DNA from: an uncultured Rhodospirillales bacterium
GTDB lineage: Bacteria; Pseudomonadota; Alphaproteobacteria; Acetobacterales; Acetobacteraceae
Direction of reading: 5' to 3'
Assembly (NCBI GenBank): GCA_903924855.1
Contig: CAIYCW010000048.1
Span: 1 to 59,072 of the forward strand
DNA: 59,072 nt
Part shown: positions 49,742-59,067 of the stretch, piece by piece
How the letters are laid out: every line of letters begins with the position of its first letter
Numbering within the stretch: position 1 is the stretch's first letter
Notes under the pieces: generated by a model
Told to the model about the DNA's origin: nothing
Database searches by the model: none
The model's input: the letters and a program-made list of their open reading frames with translations, nothing else
Translations under genes and position numbers: made by a program

Positions 49742-50665
49742 TCAGCTCCTCCCGCCGCGCAGCCGCGGGTCGAGCACGCCGTAGAGCAGATCGACGATCA
49801 GGTTGGACACCACCATGGTGGTGGCCACCAGCAGCAGGATGCATTGCACCACCGCAAGATCACGGTTGGAGACCGCAACCACCAGCAGCCGCCCCACGCC
49901 GGGCCAGCTGAACACGCTCTCCACCACCACGGCACCGGCGATCAGGCTGCCCACCATGAAACCCACGATGGTGACGGTGGGAATGGCGGCGTTGGGCAGC
50001 GCATGGCCGCGCACCACCCGCGCCCACGGCACGCCCTTGGCGCTGGCGGTGCGGATATAGGGCTGGCCCAGCACCTCCAGCATGGCGGAGCGGGTGAAGC
50101 GCGCCAGAATGCCGGCCCCGCCAAAGCCCAGCGTGATCACTGGCAGAATGCCCGCCTGCCACGACCCTTGCCCGCCGGAGGGCAGCCAGCCGAGTTCCAC
50201 CGAGAACAGCAACACCAGCATCAGCCCGAGCACAAAGCTCGGCACCGTGAAGCCGGCAACGGCACCGGCCATCACCACCCGGTCGGTCAGCGAGTTGCGG
50301 TGCAGGGCGGCGTGGATGCCGGCCGGAATGCCGATCAGCAGTTTCAGGCACAAGGCCGGGATGGTCAGCCACAGCGTGGCCGGGATCCGCTCGGCCACCA
50401 GATCGATGGCGGGTCTGCCATCGCGGAAGGACTGGCCGAGTTCGCCATGCGCGATGGCGGAGAAATAGTCGATATATTGCACCCAGATCGGCTGATCGAG
50501 ACCCCAGGCGTGGCGGAACGCCTCGATCGCCGCCTGGGGGGCCTCCGGGCTCATAATGATCACCGCCGGATCGCCGGACAGGCGCAGCACCACGAAGGCG
50601 AAGGTCACCACCAGCACGATGGTCAATGCCGCGCGTCCCAGCCTGAGGGCGAGATAACGCAGCAT
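49742..50665 (-). CDS. peptide-class ABC transporter permease (DppB/OppB type)
   Basis: A 307-residue permease starting MLRYLALRLGRAALTIVLV. Its ATG shares one base with the stop of the preceding binding-protein gene (TGATG). The first periplasmic region has HAWGLDQPIWVQYIDYFSAIAHGELGQSF, standard for DppB, and the EAA loop is RTASAKGVPWARVVRGHALPNAAIPTVTI. Confidence 0.9.
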   Translation of the reverse strand: MLRYLALRLGRAALTIVLVVTFAFVVLRLSGDPAVIIMSPEAPQAAIEAFRHAWGLDQPIWVQYIDYFSAIAHGELGQSFRDGRPAIDLVAERIPATLWLTIPALCLKLLIGIPAGIHAALHRNSLTDRVVMAGAVAGFTVPSFVLGLMLVLLFSVELGWLPSGGQGSWQAGILPVITLGFGGAGILARFTRSAMLEVLGQPYIRTASAKGVPWARVVRGHALPNAAIPTVTIVGFMVGSLIAGAVVVESVFSWPGVGRLLVVAVSNRDLAVVQCILLLVATTMVVSNLIVDLLYGVLDPRLRGGRS

Positions 50666-52224
50666 CAGGCCTTCCAGGCCCTGCTGGAGAAATCCATGAA
50701 GAAGGAGGGCGGCGCCTGCCATTTCGTGCTGCGCTTGTGGGCGGTGAAAACCGCGTTCTGGTGCAGCACGATATAGGCCGGGTCCTCGCGCTCGCAGATC
50801 TCCAGCATGCGGCGGAAGACGGCGCGGCGCTTGGCCATGTCGGTGCCGGTCTCGAGTGCCACCGACAGCTCGTTCACCTCGGCGTTGGTCCACTCGCCGT
50901 TGGTTTGCTGCGCGCCCTTGGGGCCGTGCTGGTTGGTGATCGAGGACACCGGATCGTCGAACACCGCGGAGTTCGACCAGTCGCGCGCGCCGCGCGGGCC
51001 CTTCTTGTCGAGCACCTCGCCCCAGTTCTCCTTGATCTCCAGCTTCACGTTGAGGCCGACCTGCTTCCACATCTCAACCAGGATCTGCGCTGTGGCGTTC
51101 TCGGCGGTGTAGTAGTTGTTGCGGGCGCGGTAGATGATCTCCTCGCCCTTGTAGCCGGCCTGGCGCAGCAGATCGCGGGCGATGGCCTGGTCATAGGCCG
51201 GCACCTGCCAATCCTTGATGAACATCTCACCGTAGAATTCCCATTGCAGGCCGGGCGGCACGCGGGTGCGGCCGGCCCAGAGGCTGTCCACGATCGCCTG
51301 GCGATCGACGGCATGGGACATCGCACGGCGCACCAGCGGGTTGGACAGCGGCGGCGAATTCTTGTCGAACACCACGATCTTGTGGTTCAGCACCAGCCCA
51401 CCCTGCACCATCAGCTTCGGGTCACGCTCGATCACCGCGATCTGGTCGGGCGGGATGTCGCAGGCAAAGTCGAACTCGCCGGCCTGTAGGCCCGCGATGC
51501 GAGACGCCGTCTCCGGCACCTCGACGAAGGTGACCGATTTGACCGGCGGCCTTCCACCCCAGTACTCGTCATGCGCTTCCAGCACCAGCGAGGAGCCGGG
51601 GGTGAAGCTGGCCAGCCGATAGGGGCCGGTTCCCACCGGCTTGCGGCTGTTGGCCTGCCAGTCACCGTGCTCGCGCCAGGCGCGGCCGGAGATGATCTCG
51701 CTGCCGCCGGCGGAAAGCCGCCCCTCCAGCGTGACATCCGGCGTGCTGTTCACGAAGCGCACCGTGGTGGGGGAGACGATCTCGACCCGGGCCAGAGCCG
51801 GGAAATGCCGTTTGGCGATGGGCGGAATGTCGGCCGGAAGCCCGGCGCCAAACATATGCTCGGGGCCGAAGGTGAAGGCCACGTCCTCCGCGGTGAGCGT
51901 GTCGCCGTTGTGCAGCTTCACGCCAGGGCGCAGCTCCAGCTCCACAATCGTGTCGCTGATCCGCTTCCAGCTTTGCGCGATGCCCGGCACGCGTTCCAGC
52001 TGGCCCTGCTGGTTGCGCGCGATCGGCGTTTCGAGAATGGAGTTCACCCAGCGTTCGGAGGCATTCGAGCTCTGCTCGCGCAGCGGCTCCAGCGTGCCGG
52101 TGTTGCTGATGATCTGCACCGCCACCTTCACATGCGGCCGGGTGTCGCTCTGCGCGATGGCAAACCGGGGCAACGCCGCGGTGGCGGCGGCCGAGGCGAT
52201 GGTGGCGCGACGGGTCAGTTTCAT
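50665..52224 (-). CDS. family 5 solute-binding protein 1
   Basis: A 519-residue periplasmic binding protein of the peptide/opine/nickel class. The N-terminus LTRRATIASAAATAALPRFAIAQ is a signal peptide with twin arginines, Tat-like though not a perfect motif. The family region ELRPGVKLHNGDTLTAEDVAFTF is present. It shares the start of the mature region (AIAQSDTRP...VAVQ...NT.TL..LREQS) with the second binding protein. Its ATG overlaps the upstream ATPase stop (ATGA). Confidence 0.9.
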   Translation of the reverse strand: MKLTRRATIASAAATAALPRFAIAQSDTRPHVKVAVQIISNTGTLEPLREQSSNASERWVNSILETPIARNQQGQLERVPGIAQSWKRISDTIVELELRPGVKLHNGDTLTAEDVAFTFGPEHMFGAGLPADIPPIAKRHFPALARVEIVSPTTVRFVNSTPDVTLEGRLSAGGSEIISGRAWREHGDWQANSRKPVGTGPYRLASFTPGSSLVLEAHDEYWGGRPPVKSVTFVEVPETASRIAGLQAGEFDFACDIPPDQIAVIERDPKLMVQGGLVLNHKIVVFDKNSPPLSNPLVRRAMSHAVDRQAIVDSLWAGRTRVPPGLQWEFYGEMFIKDWQVPAYDQAIARDLLRQAGYKGEEIIYRARNNYYTAENATAQILVEMWKQVGLNVKLEIKENWGEVLDKKGPRGARDWSNSAVFDDPVSSITNQHGPKGAQQTNGEWTNAEVNELSVALETGTDMAKRRAVFRRMLEICEREDPAYIVLHQNAVFTAHKRSTKWQAPPSFFMDFSSRAWKA

Positions 52225-53201
52225 GCGGCTTCACTCACTGTGACGGACGGAACGAGATGGCAGGCGACGCTGCGGCCGTCAGCGGTCGGGCGCAGGGCAG
52301 GGGTGTCGACCCGGCAGCTGGCCACCGCCTCCCGGCAACGCGGGTGGAAGGCACAGCCGCTGGGGCGGTTGGCCGGGTTCGGCGGATCGCCGTCCAGCAC
52401 GATTCGCGGGGTGCTGCGGCGTGTGATGGACGGGATCGCCGAGACCAGCGCCTTGGTGTAGGGATGCAGCGGATCGGTGAAGATGGCATCCGGTGCGCCC
52501 TGTTCGACGATGCGGCCGAGATACATCACCGCCACCTCGTGGCTGATCTGGCGGACCAGCTTGAGGTCGTGGCTGATGAACAGCATGGCGATGCCGCGCT
52601 CCTGCTGCACATCCACCAGGCGGTTGATCACCTGGGCCTGGATCGAGACGTCAAGTGCCGAGACCGGCTCGTCGCAGACCAGCAGATCGGGGTTGGTGAC
52701 CAAAGCGCGGGCGATCACCGCGCGCTGGCGTTGGCCACCGGAGAGCTCATGCGGATGCCGGGGGGCCAGATCCGGGCCAATTCCTGCCGCATCCATCGCC
52801 GCAGCGACAAGAAGCGTGCGTTCCGGCCCGGCGGCCATGCCGTGAATGACCAGCGGTTCGTGCACCAACTGCGCCACCGTCATCCTGCGGTCCAGCGCGC
52901 CAAGCGGGTCCTGAAAGACCATCTGCATGCGCGCGCGCAACTGCCGCCATTGCTTGCTGCCGGGCTTTGGCATGGCGGCATCGGCAAATCGCACCTCGCC
53001 CGAGCTTGGCGGCTCAAGCCCCAGCACCAGCCGGCCGGTGGTCGATTTGCCACAGCCGCTTTCCCCCACCAGCCCGAGCGTGCGCCCCGGGGTGAGGGTG
53101 AGCGACACACCATCCACCGCCCGCACGCTCTGGAGGCGTGAGAACAGCCCGGCCCGTGTGGCGTAGTCGCGTGTCAGGTTGATCGCATGCAGCAGGGTCA
53201 T
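52221..53201 (-). CDS. ABC transporter ATPase (DppF/OppF type)
   Basis: A 326-residue ATPase. ATG 53201 overlaps the DppD-type stop (ATGA). Walker A is GESGCGKST, the signature LSGGQRQRAVIARAL, Walker B LLVCDEPVSALD, and the C-terminal oligopeptide extension has SGCAFHPRCREA. Confidence 0.92.
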   Translation of the reverse strand: MTLLHAINLTRDYATRAGLFSRLQSVRAVDGVSLTLTPGRTLGLVGESGCGKSTTGRLVLGLEPPSSGEVRFADAAMPKPGSKQWRQLRARMQMVFQDPLGALDRRMTVAQLVHEPLVIHGMAAGPERTLLVAAAMDAAGIGPDLAPRHPHELSGGQRQRAVIARALVTNPDLLVCDEPVSALDVSIQAQVINRLVDVQQERGIAMLFISHDLKLVRQISHEVAVMYLGRIVEQGAPDAIFTDPLHPYTKALVSAIPSITRRSTPRIVLDGDPPNPANRPSGCAFHPRCREAVASCRVDTPALRPTADGRSVACHLVPSVTVSEAA

Positions 53202-54199
53202 GGCGCAGCCCTCATGATCGGCGCGCGCACGCAGGCGACGTGATGGGCTGGTGCCAGTTCGCGCAACGCCGGCAGAGCGGTGCATTGCCGCTGCTGATCC
53301 GGACAGCGCGGCATGAAGGCGCAGCCGGCCGGCATGGCGCCGGGCTCCGGCACCGAGCCCTGGATCGGCACCAGGCGGCGGCGCGGGCCGGACAGGTCGG
53401 GCAGGGCCGCCAGCAGGCCCTTGGTGTAGGGATGCAGCGGGTGGGCGAACAACTGGGATGCCTCGGCCATCTCCACCATGCGCCCGGCATACATCACGCC
53501 CACGCGCTGGCACAATTCGGCCACCACGCCGAGATCGTGGCTGATCAGCACCAATGCCATCCCGGTCTCGCGCTGCACCTTCTGCAGCAATTCGAGGATC
53601 TGCGCCTGGATGGTGGCATCGAGTGCCGTGGTCGGCTCATCGGCGATCAGCACGTCCGGCTGGCCGGCCAGCGCCATGGCGATCATCACGCGCTGGTTCT
53701 GCCCGCCGGACAGCTCATGCGGATAGAGGTCGACGCGGCGCCGGCTGTCCGGGATGCCGACCAGGTCGAACAGCCGCAGCGCCTCCGCGGCGGCCGCCCT
53801 GTGGTCCATGCCGCGATGCAGGCGCAGCGCCTCGCGCACCTGGGTTCCCACACGATGCACCGGGTTCAGCGAGCTGGTCGGATCCTGGAAGATGATGGCG
53901 ATCCGCCCGCCGCGCAGCGTGTCCAGGGTCGCGGGGGCGGCGCCCAGCAATTCCTGCCCGGCCAGGCGCACCGAGCCTTCGACGGTGGCTGTGGGGGGCA
54001 GCAGGCCCAAAGCTGCAAGCCAGGTGACCGACTTGCCGCAGCCGCTCTCCCCAACGATGCCCAGCGCCTCGCCCCGCCTGAGGGTGAGATCGAGGCCACG
54101 AACCGCTGGCTGGTCCCCGAAGGTGACAACCAGATCGCGGATCTCGACCAGATCCGGTGGTGTGGACGCGGCTTTCCGGTCAGCCAAACTGGCGCTCAC
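53198..54199 (-). CDS. ABC transporter ATPase (DppD/OppD type)
   Basis: A 333-residue ATPase, partner of the DppF-type subunit. Walker A is GESGCGKSV, the signature [15 protein letters not shown], Walker [13 protein letters not shown], and the C-terminal extension has [14 protein letters not shown], cysteine spacing typical of OppD/DppD. It starts 15 bases after the second binding-protein gene. Confidence 0.92.
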   Translation of the reverse strand: MSASLADRKAASTPPDLVEIRDLVVTFGDQPAVRGLDLTLRRGEALGIVGESGCGKSVTWLAALGLLPPTATVEGSVRLAGQELLGAAPATLDTLRGGRIAIIFQDPTSSLNPVHRVGTQVREALRLHRGMDHRAAAAEALRLFDLVGIPDSRRRVDLYPHELSGGQNQRVMIAMALAGQPDVLIADEPTTALDATIQAQILELLQKVQRETGMALVLISHDLGVVAELCQRVGVMYAGRMVEMAEASQLFAHPLHPYTKGLLAALPDLSGPRRRLVPIQGSVPEPGAMPAGCAFMPRCPDQQRQCTALPALRELAPAHHVACVRAPIMRAAP

Positions 54200-54214
54200 C
54201 CTTGATCCCCAAAA

Positions 54215-55840
54215 TCATCCCCAGTTGCTGGCGCGGAAATCCATCACGAAGCTCGGATAGGCCTTCCAGGCGATATCGCGGCGTTTCGCGGTGAAGGCGC
54301 CGTTCTGGTGCAACACGGTATAGGCCGGATCCTCGCGTTCGGCGATCTCCAGAATGCGGCGGAACATCTTCTTGCGCGCCGGACGGTCCGTGCTGGTCTG
54401 GATGTCGACGCAGAGCTTGTTCAACTCGTCATTCTTGTATTCCAGCGCCGATTGCGCCGAGCCGTTCGGCCCGAACTGCGAGACGATGCAGCCCACCGGG
54501 TCGCTGAAGGCGGAGCCGGCCGACCAGTCGCGCACGCCGCGGACATGGGAACGGTCGCGGATCTGCGTCCAGTTCTCCACCATGCCGATCTCGACATTGA
54601 GGCCAACCTGGTTCCACATCTCCACCAGCACCTGCGAGGTGGCCACCTGGTTGGTGTAGTAGTTGTTGAGCAGGCGATAGGGGATCACGTCGCCCTTGTA
54701 GCCGGCTTCCTTCAGCAGCGCCTTGGACTTGGCCGGGTCGTATTCCGGGGCGGTCCAGTCATTGATCAGCATGTCGCCGTAATATTCGAACTGCAGGCCC
54801 TTCGGCACCGTGGTCCGGCCGGCCCACAGGCTGTCGATGATCGCCTTGCGGTCGATGGCGTGGGCGAAGGCCATGCGCACCTTCGGATTGGCCAGGATCG
54901 GGTTGGTCTGGTCGAAATCGGTGATGCGGATGTTGTAGATGGACCCCCCCACGATCTCGAAGCCGGCATGGCTTTCGACCGAGGCGATCTGGTCGGGCGG
55001 GATGTCGCAGGCGAACTGGTATTCGCCGCTCAGCAGGCCGTTGATGCGGCTGGAGACTTCCGGCACCTCGACGAAGCGCAGCGTCTTGATCGGCGGGCGG
55101 CCGCCCCAGTAGGCGTCATGCGCATCCAGGATCAGCGAATTGTCCGGGTTGAACTCGCGCACCTTGTAAGGCCCGGTGCCCACCGGCTTGCGGGCGAAAT
55201 CAAGCCAGCTTGCGGCGTCCTGGTAGCCTTTGCGGCTGAACACCTCGGCACCAGTGGCGGCGATGCGGCCTTCCAGCGTCACATCCGGCGTCGCGTTGAT
55301 GAAACGCACCGTGTATTTGTCGATCACATCGACCCGCGCCAGCGAGGGGAACATGCGCCGCGCCACCGGCGGGATCTCGGGCGGCAGCGCCTTGCTGCCG
55401 ACACCGATGATGCGCCGCCCGGTGTCCGGCATGATGCGGCCCATCGCATCCGGCGTGGTCTCGCCGAACATCGCCTCGGCGGAGAAGCTGAACGCCACGT
55501 CCTCGGCGGTGAATTCCTGGCCGTTGTGGCAGATCACGCCGGGGCGCAGCGACAGCTCCACGGTGCTGTCATCGATGCGGCGCCATTCGCTGGCAAGGCC
55601 GGGGCGCGGCTTGGCGCCGTTCAGCCAGTCCAGATCGATCAGCCGCTCCGTCACGATGCCGCTGGTGCGCTCACCGACATTGGATTGTTCGCGCAGCTGG
55701 TTGAGCGTGTTGGTGTTGGCCACTTTCTGCACCGCCACGGTGATGGTGGGGCGGGTGTCGGATTGGGCGATGGCAAAGTGCGGAAGCGTGCTGCTGGCAG
55801 CGGCAAGGGCAAGCGCGTGGCGGCGGGTCAGGCTCGTCAT
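54215..55840 (-). CDS. family 5 solute-binding protein 2
   Basis: A 541-residue paralogue of the binding protein at 50665. ATG 55840 is chosen: CCAGGAGAG lies upstream and the signal peptide LTRRHALALAAASSTLPHFAIAQ follows. The family region is LSLRPGVICHNGQEFTAEDVAFSFSAEAMFGE. Both binding proteins share a C-terminal FRRILEIAEREDPAYTVLHQN-type segment. Two receptors for one transporter suggest two related ligands. Confidence 0.9.
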   Translation of the reverse strand: MTSLTRRHALALAAASSTLPHFAIAQSDTRPTITVAVQKVANTNTLNQLREQSNVGERTSGIVTERLIDLDWLNGAKPRPGLASEWRRIDDSTVELSLRPGVICHNGQEFTAEDVAFSFSAEAMFGETTPDAMGRIMPDTGRRIIGVGSKALPPEIPPVARRMFPSLARVDVIDKYTVRFINATPDVTLEGRIAATGAEVFSRKGYQDAASWLDFARKPVGTGPYKVREFNPDNSLILDAHDAYWGGRPPIKTLRFVEVPEVSSRINGLLSGEYQFACDIPPDQIASVESHAGFEIVGGSIYNIRITDFDQTNPILANPKVRMAFAHAIDRKAIIDSLWAGRTTVPKGLQFEYYGDMLINDWTAPEYDPAKSKALLKEAGYKGDVIPYRLLNNYYTNQVATSQVLVEMWNQVGLNVEIGMVENWTQIRDRSHVRGVRDWSAGSAFSDPVGCIVSQFGPNGSAQSALEYKNDELNKLCVDIQTSTDRPARKKMFRRILEIAEREDPAYTVLHQNGAFTAKRRDIAWKAYPSFVMDFRASNWG

Positions 55841-55865
55841 GGAGGCTCTCCTGGAGTGATGCGGA

Positions 55866-57407
55866 TCAGCGGATGCTGGGTTTGCGGATCTCAAGCCCGT
55901 CCGGCGTGGTGCGGTAATGCGTCAGCGTGCGGTCGGCATGGCGCATCCGCCAGGACAAGGCGCGCTGCGCGTAGACCTGCTCCACCGCCATGTAGGCGGG
56001 GTTGCCGGCCAGGTTGGTGAACTGGTTGGGGTCGGCCCTGAGGTCGAACAGCAGCGGCGGCAGGGCGGTGAAATGGACGTATTTGAACTCCGCATCCTGC
56101 AGCACCATCAGCGTGCATTCATCCATCGACAGGCCGAGCGCCGCCTCCGGATCGCCAGGATGAACGCTGCGGAAATCGAACTCGTAATGCAGCGCATCGC
56201 GCCAATCATGGGGCGTGTCGCCATGCACCAGCGGCAGCAGGCTGCGGCCATCAACCGCATTGGGCGCCTCGCCGCCGAGCCAGGACACCATGGTGGGCAT
56301 CAGATCCACGCTCTCGGTGAAGGCATCCACCACCAGGCCGCGCGTGTCATGTGCGTCCGGATCGTGGATGACCAGCGGGATGCGGAAGCTCTGGTCGAAA
56401 TAGGCGATCTTGCCCAGCAGATGATGATCGCCGAGCTGCTCACCATGATCGGAGGTGAAGATGACCAGCGTGTCCTTCCACGCATCGGTCTCGTCGAGGA
56501 AGGCGAACACTTCGCCCAGGCAGTCATCGACTTCGGACATCATGCCGTAATAGGTGGCGCGCATCTGCGCCACCTTCGCCTCGTCCAGCTCGGCTGACAG
56601 GCCCTCGCCGCGGCGGAAGAAGCTGCTCTGCTTGGAGGTCTTCAGGTAATAGTCGAGCAGCGGATGCTGCGTCGCCTCGGCCTCCGCAGTTTCGGCGCGC
56701 ACCGGCTTTGGCATGTCCTCCGGCCGATACATGGCGTGATACGGCGCGCTGGCCACGAAAGGCGGGTGCGGGCGGTAATAGCCCAGATGCAGGAAGAACG
56801 GCTTGCCGTCGCGGCCCTTCAGATAGGCCAGCGCCTTGTCGGTGAAGAAGGCGCTGTCGGAGAATTCGGCCGGGATGCGCGACGGGCGATCGGTGGCGCC
56901 GGGGACGGCATCGACGCCTTCCGGCAGCCAGATATCCTCGCGCACCGGCGGCACCTCGAAGCCGAGCTGGGCGAGCCAGCCAAAATAATGGTCATGCCCC
57001 GGGCCGAAATCGCCGACCGGGCGCCAGCCCTCCATCACATCGCCCATGGTGGTCAGGCGCGGATCGCGCGGCGAGGTGCTGCGCGGATCGGGGGCGGTGG
57101 TGGTGTAGCCGACCAACGCCGGATCATGGCCCAGCGCGCGCGCCTCCTTGGGCAGGGTGGCGTGGCGATGGTCGAGCGGGATCCAGTTCTGCACCTGGCG
57201 GTGGTTCATCAGATACAGCCCGGTGTGCAGGCTGGCGCGCGCCGGCCCGCAGGGCACCGCGGTTGTGACATGGTTGCGGAAGGTGACGCCCATGCGGCAC
57301 AGCCGGTCCAGATTGGGCGTCTGCAGATGGGGTGTGCCCAGATAGGGCATGCAGTCGGCCCGCCACTGGTCGACGACAATCAGCAGCACGTTGCGATGGG
57401 CCATCAC
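55866..57407 (-). CDS. phosphonate monoester hydrolase-type sulfatase-superfamily enzyme
   Basis: A 513-residue alkaline phosphatase-superfamily hydrolase. The formylglycine site is C53 in VPCGPARASL (CXPXR), with metal ligands D13 and the DHG of IFTSDHGEQLGDHHLLGK. Specific segments (LMNHRQVQNW, LVGYTTTAPDPRSTSP, WLPEGVDAVPGATDRPSRIP, YYRPHPPFVASAPYHAMYRPEDMP) agree closely with my recollection of the characterised Rhizobium and Burkholderia phosphonate monoester hydrolases, which cleave phosphonate monoesters, phosphodiesters and, weakly, sulfate esters. No signal peptide. First gene of the operon; a Pho box lies 47-75 bases upstream. Many annotations would call it arylsulfatase. Confidence 0.85.
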   Translation of the reverse strand: MMAHRNVLLIVVDQWRADCMPYLGTPHLQTPNLDRLCRMGVTFRNHVTTAVPCGPARASLHTGLYLMNHRQVQNWIPLDHRHATLPKEARALGHDPALVGYTTTAPDPRSTSPRDPRLTTMGDVMEGWRPVGDFGPGHDHYFGWLAQLGFEVPPVREDIWLPEGVDAVPGATDRPSRIPAEFSDSAFFTDKALAYLKGRDGKPFFLHLGYYRPHPPFVASAPYHAMYRPEDMPKPVRAETAEAEATQHPLLDYYLKTSKQSSFFRRGEGLSAELDEAKVAQMRATYYGMMSEVDDCLGEVFAFLDETDAWKDTLVIFTSDHGEQLGDHHLLGKIAYFDQSFRIPLVIHDPDAHDTRGLVVDAFTESVDLMPTMVSWLGGEAPNAVDGRSLLPLVHGDTPHDWRDALHYEFDFRSVHPGDPEAALGLSMDECTLMVLQDAEFKYVHFTALPPLLFDLRADPNQFTNLAGNPAYMAVEQVYAQRALSWRMRHADRTLTHYRTTPDGLEIRKPSIR

Positions 57408-57453
57408 GCTCTCCTTCGACGCCTGCCGGGTAGCACGCGCGCGGGTCGCCCTG

Positions 57454-57482
57454 GTGACAGTGGTGTTTCAGTTTGATGACGT
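57454..57482 (-). promoter_or_regulatory. Pho box of the phosphonate/phosphodiester operon
   Basis: On the minus strand three 7-mers repeat at an exact 11-bp period: ACGTCAT (57482-57476), CTGAAAC (57471-57465) and CTGTCAC (57460-57454), with spacers CAAA and ACCA. The first block is identical to the first block before pstS, and CTGAAAY occurs in both. No convincing -10 is visible. The rest of the 57408-57598 gap must also hold the aldehyde dehydrogenase promoter. Confidence 0.7.
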
Positions 57483-57598
57483 TGCCCCGCATTGTCGCCG
57501 GGCGCGGGACTGGGGTGAGTGTCGCCCCCTCGACCTGCAGGCCCGCAGCGGGCATGGTATCGTAGAACAGCGCCGTGCGCTGACAGAGGGAGGTTCAC

Positions 57599-59032
57599 AT
57601 GTATCCAGCGGTTCAGCTGCTCATCGATGGCGCCTGGGGCCCGGCCGCGGCCGGCAAGACACTGCCCGTGCTCAACCCCGCAACCGGCGAGGCGATCGGC
57701 ACCGTGGCGCATGCCGAGATCCCTGATCTCGACCGGGCGCTTGCCGCCGCCCAGAAGGGGTTTGGCGTGTGGAAGAAGATGTCCGCCTATGATCGCAGCA
57801 AGATCATGCGCAAGGCGGCCGAGATCCTGCGCAGCCGGGTCGATGCCATCGCCACCCTGATGACGATGGAGCAGGGCAAGCCGCTCGCCGAATCGAAGAT
57901 CGAGACGGCGTTCTCCGCCGATGTGATCGAATGGTTCGCCGAGGAATCGCGCCGTGCCTATGGCCGCGTGGTGCCGTCCCGCGCCGAGGGCATCCAGCAG
58001 CTGGTGATGAAGGAGCCGGTGGGCCCCGTCGCCGCGTTCTGCCCGTGGAACTTCCCGATCAACCAGGCCAACCGCAAGATCTGCGGTGCGCTTGCCGCCG
58101 GCTGCTCGATCATCGTCAAGGGACCGGAGGAAACCCCAGGGTCACTTGCCGCCTATGTGCAGTGCTGGCTGGATGCGGGCGTGCCGGCCGGTGTGATCAA
58201 CCTGGTCTATGGCGTGCCGGCGCAGATCAGCGAATATCTCATCCCGCATCCGATCATCCGCAAGCTGACATTCACGGGCTCCACCCCGGTGGGCAAGCAT
58301 CTGGCGGCGCTCGCTGGCGCGCATATGAAGCGCGTGACGATGGAGCTTGGCGGCCACGCCCCGGCCATGGTGTTCGACGATGCCGATCTGGACACCGCGG
58401 CCACGATCCTTTCGGCCAACAAGTTCCGCAATGCTGGCCAGGTCTGCGTGGCGCCCACCCGCTTCCTGGTGCAGGAGAAGGTGCATGACGCATTTGTGGG
58501 CAAGCTGGTCGCCAAGGCGGAAGCGCTGAAGGTGGGCAACGGGCTGGACGAGGGTGTGACCATGGGCCCGCTGGCCAATGCGCGCCGCGTGCCGGCCATG
58601 GAGGCGCTGATCGCCGATGCGGTGCAGAAGGGTGCGACCATCGCCACCGGCGGCAAGCGCATCGGCAATGTCGGCAATTTCCTCGAGCCGACGGTGATCA
58701 CCGGCATGACCACCGAAATGCGCGCGATGAACGAGGAGCCGTTCGGCCCGCTCGTGCTGGTGCAGGCCTTCGGCACGCTGGATGACGTGGTGGCGGAAGC
58801 CAACCGGCTCGATTTTGGCCTGGCCGCCTATGCCTACACCTCGTCCCACCGCACGGTGTCGCTGCTGGGCGCGCGCGTCGAGGTCGGCATGCTGTCGATC
58901 AACCATCACGGCATCGCGTTGCCGGAAGTGCCGTTCGGCGGCATCAAGGACAGCGGCTATGGCTCGGAAGGCGGCAGCGAGGCGATCGAGGCCTATCTGA
59001 ACACCAAGCTGGTGACGACCGCGGCGCTGTAG
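57599..59032 (+). CDS. aldehyde dehydrogenase, succinate-semialdehyde type
   Basis: A 477-residue NAD(P)-dependent aldehyde dehydrogenase behind GAGGGAGG. Catalytic residues are C283 in [12 protein letters not shown]249 in MELGGHAP and N151 in PWNFP; K174 in VKGPEETP lies in the cofactor site, and the C-terminal [19 protein letters not shown] is typical of the GabD group. The substrate may be succinate semialdehyde or another small aldehyde. It diverges from the phosphonate/phosphodiester operon; a link, such as oxidising an aldehyde made from an imported compound, is only a guess. Confidence 0.88.
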   Translation: MYPAVQLLIDGAWGPAAAGKTLPVLNPATGEAIGTVAHAEIPDLDRALAAAQKGFGVWKKMSAYDRSKIMRKAAEILRSRVDAIATLMTMEQGKPLAESKIETAFSADVIEWFAEESRRAYGRVVPSRAEGIQQLVMKEPVGPVAAFCPWNFPINQANRKICGALAAGCSIIVKGPEETPGSLAAYVQCWLDAGVPAGVINLVYGVPAQISEYLIPHPIIRKLTFTGSTPVGKHLAALAGAHMKRVTMELGGHAPAMVFDDADLDTAATILSANKFRNAGQVCVAPTRFLVQEKVHDAFVGKLVAKAEALKVGNGLDEGVTMGPLANARRVPAMEALIADAVQKGATIATGGKRIGNVGNFLEPTVITGMTTEMRAMNEEPFGPLVLVQAFGTLDDVVAEANRLDFGLAAYAYTSSHRTVSLLGARVEVGMLSINHHGIALPEVPFGGIKDSGYGSEGGSEAIEAYLNTKLVTTAAL

Positions 59033-59039
59033 CTTTTTT

Positions 59040-59067
59040 GTCATTGCGAGCGAAGCGAAGCAATCCA
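59040..59067. repeat. REP-like dispersed repeat
   Basis: The sequence TCATTGCGAGCGAAGCGAAG followed by CAATCCA begins just after the aldehyde dehydrogenase gene. It matches a short interspersed repeat widely seen in bacterial genomes and often mistranslated as FASLAMT-type peptides. ATTGC (59043-59047) and GCAAT (59060-59064) can pair. The window ends a few bases later, so a second half may lie outside. Confidence 0.75.
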
